Source of the DNA: JAAYYM01 sp964483155
GTDB taxonomy: Bacteria > Bacillota > Clostridia > Lachnospirales > Lachnospiraceae
Direction of reading: 5' to 3'
Length of the DNA stretch: 64,000 bases
Assembly (NCBI GenBank): GCA_964483155.1
Contig: CAZAAC010000006.1
Span: 12,266 to 76,265, forward strand
This document shows, in pieces, positions 63,262-64,000 of this stretch. The translations under genes were made by a program, and so were the position numbers. Position 1 is the stretch's first letter, and each line of letters begins with the position of its first letter. Below the pieces are notes generated by a model, which saw nothing but the letters and a program-made list of their open reading frames with translations, was not told where the DNA came from and ran no database searches.

Positions 63262-64000
63262 CTAAAGCATGACCCAGTTTGTTAAACTTTTTATCTCATT
63301 ATCTTTTGTTCTCATATAAGCACGGGGATATACCGTAATATGCCCCTCGTTTTGGTTTAAAAATGCGCCCCATTGGCTAAAGGTCGAATTTGCTATGATA
63401 TTGTGCCTGCACAGTGTCATCAGCTGCATATCACGATAGCTTTCGCTTCCTACATTATGAGATACGATGACTTTATCTGAAAGCCATGAGAATTCCTGTT
63501 CCATAAAAGCACTATCATCTGAAAAAATGTAATAGGTCGGCTGTGCGATTCTCTCCTCTATATAGGAAACTGCTTTTTCATAATAGTCTCTGCCCAGTGC
63601 GATAAAATCAGAAGCATATTTTCCTACATAGTCGCCTCTGCGCACATGTATACTGATTGCATTTTTACTACAGATATCTTTCGCCAGCTCCGCATTATAT
63701 CCTGTGAGTTTCGGAAAAATAAACTCTTTTTGTAGTAATCCTTCTTCCAGTCTTTCTTTATAATACATCTCTTCAATCCAAAAGCCTGCCAGATACCAAT
63801 TCTTCGTAATATCCAGATGCATGACCTTCTGGTACAGTCTCTTAATTGAACGGTTCATCTGTTCCTGGTCCGTATCCACGCCAAAACACTCTCGCAGTTC
63901 ATCTATCTTATAAGGTGCATACTTCTTCTCTGAAAACAGACGTATTACTCTGTTGGGATAGTAAACCAGCTTTTCGAAAAGCGAGCCATACTTTCCACTG
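63262..64000 (-). CDS. Alpha-1,2-fucosyltransferase (GT11), N-terminus beyond window edge
   Basis: The frame is open to the window edge; about 246 residues are visible. The GT11 motif ISIHVRRGDYVGK (the HxRRGD nucleotide-binding motif) lies about 120 residues before the end, with YYIFSDD and NSTFSQWGAFLN after it. The enzyme transfers fucose from GDP-fucose to a galactose-type acceptor, usually in capsule or O-antigen repeats. An internal GTG at 63879 is not the start because upstream codons remain open and coding-like. GDP-fucose synthesis genes lie at the other end of the window. Confidence 0.82.
   Translation of the reverse strand, partial: SGKYGSLFEKLVYYPNRVIRLFSEKKYAPYKIDELRECFGVDTDQEQMNRSIKRLYQKVMHLDITKNWYLAGFWIEEMYYKERLEEGLLQKEFIFPKLTGYNAELAKDICSKNAISIHVRRGDYVGKYASDFIALGRDYYEKAVSYIEERIAQPTYYIFSDDSAFMEQEFSWLSDKVIVSHNVGSESYRDMQLMTLCRHNIIANSTFSQWGAFLNQNEGHITVYPRAYMRTKDNEIKSLTNWVML

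Overview
The window is low-GC, AT-rich DNA from a motile, Gram-positive-type anaerobe of the Clostridia, most likely Lachnospiraceae. The support is the gene order and gene content: mbl-flgF-flgG-rod-binding protein, recD2-comF-yvyF, cdaA-cdaR-glmM, ftsE-ftsX-M23 peptidase-ctpA-uvrB, an HPr with both His15 and Ser46, a YjfB motility protein behind a sigma-D promoter, a chemoreceptor and a GGDEF protein. It is a scaffold of three contigs joined by 10-N gaps inside uvrA (24878-24887) and uvrB (32731-32740). The uvrA gap hides four codons. At the uvrB gap the two contig ends repeat the same gene segment with clearly different sequence, so the two sides of that join may not come from one genome.

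Layout. 1-12 kb: surface polysaccharide genes (membrane protein fragment, DUF6056-like protein, GDP-fucose synthesis fcl and gmd, rfbD, a polytopic membrane protein), a PAP2-like protein, leuA with a structured leader, and an SGNH/MBOAT O-acylation pair. 12-20.8 kb: HPr, then a tightly packed run recD2-comF-yvyF-two unknown membrane proteins-cdaA-cdaR-glmM. 20.8-24 kb: rod-binding protein, flgG, flgF, mbl. 24-33 kb: uvrA, a second SGNH(DHHW)/MBOAT pair, a polyprenyl-phosphate sugar transferase, uvrB. 33-38 kb: ctpA, a LytM/M23 hydrolase, ftsX, ftsE and a PucR-type regulator. 38-47 kb: two glycosyltransferases, yjfB, a CPBP protease, RidA, CvfB, an acyl-ACP thioesterase, a chemoreceptor and a diguanylate cyclase.

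47-59 kb is an accessory island. It holds an AbiE-type locus with an intact antitoxin and a toxin lacking its catalytic N-terminus, a damage-inducible-looking Y-family polymerase with a YolD protein, decayed coding remnants, a five-gene operon of four small winged-helix-like proteins plus a membrane protein, a broken IS21 transposase, and a three-gene operon (135-aa protein, HD phosphohydrolase, phosphoribosyltransferase-like protein) whose promoter carries a perfect dyad and lies beside a WYL regulator. These last two operons are the best candidates for undescribed systems; the HD/PRTase one looks like a nucleotide-centred conflict (anti-phage) module.

59-64 kb returns to ordinary genes: WYL regulator, a QueG-like iron-sulfur protein, a membrane protein, a methyltransferase and TetR regulator sharing a palindromic operator, tRNA-Gln, and a GT11 fucosyltransferase running off the end. 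Start sites were chosen by ribosome-binding sites and often differ from the longest open frame. Functions are inferred from sequence reading; no database search was possible.
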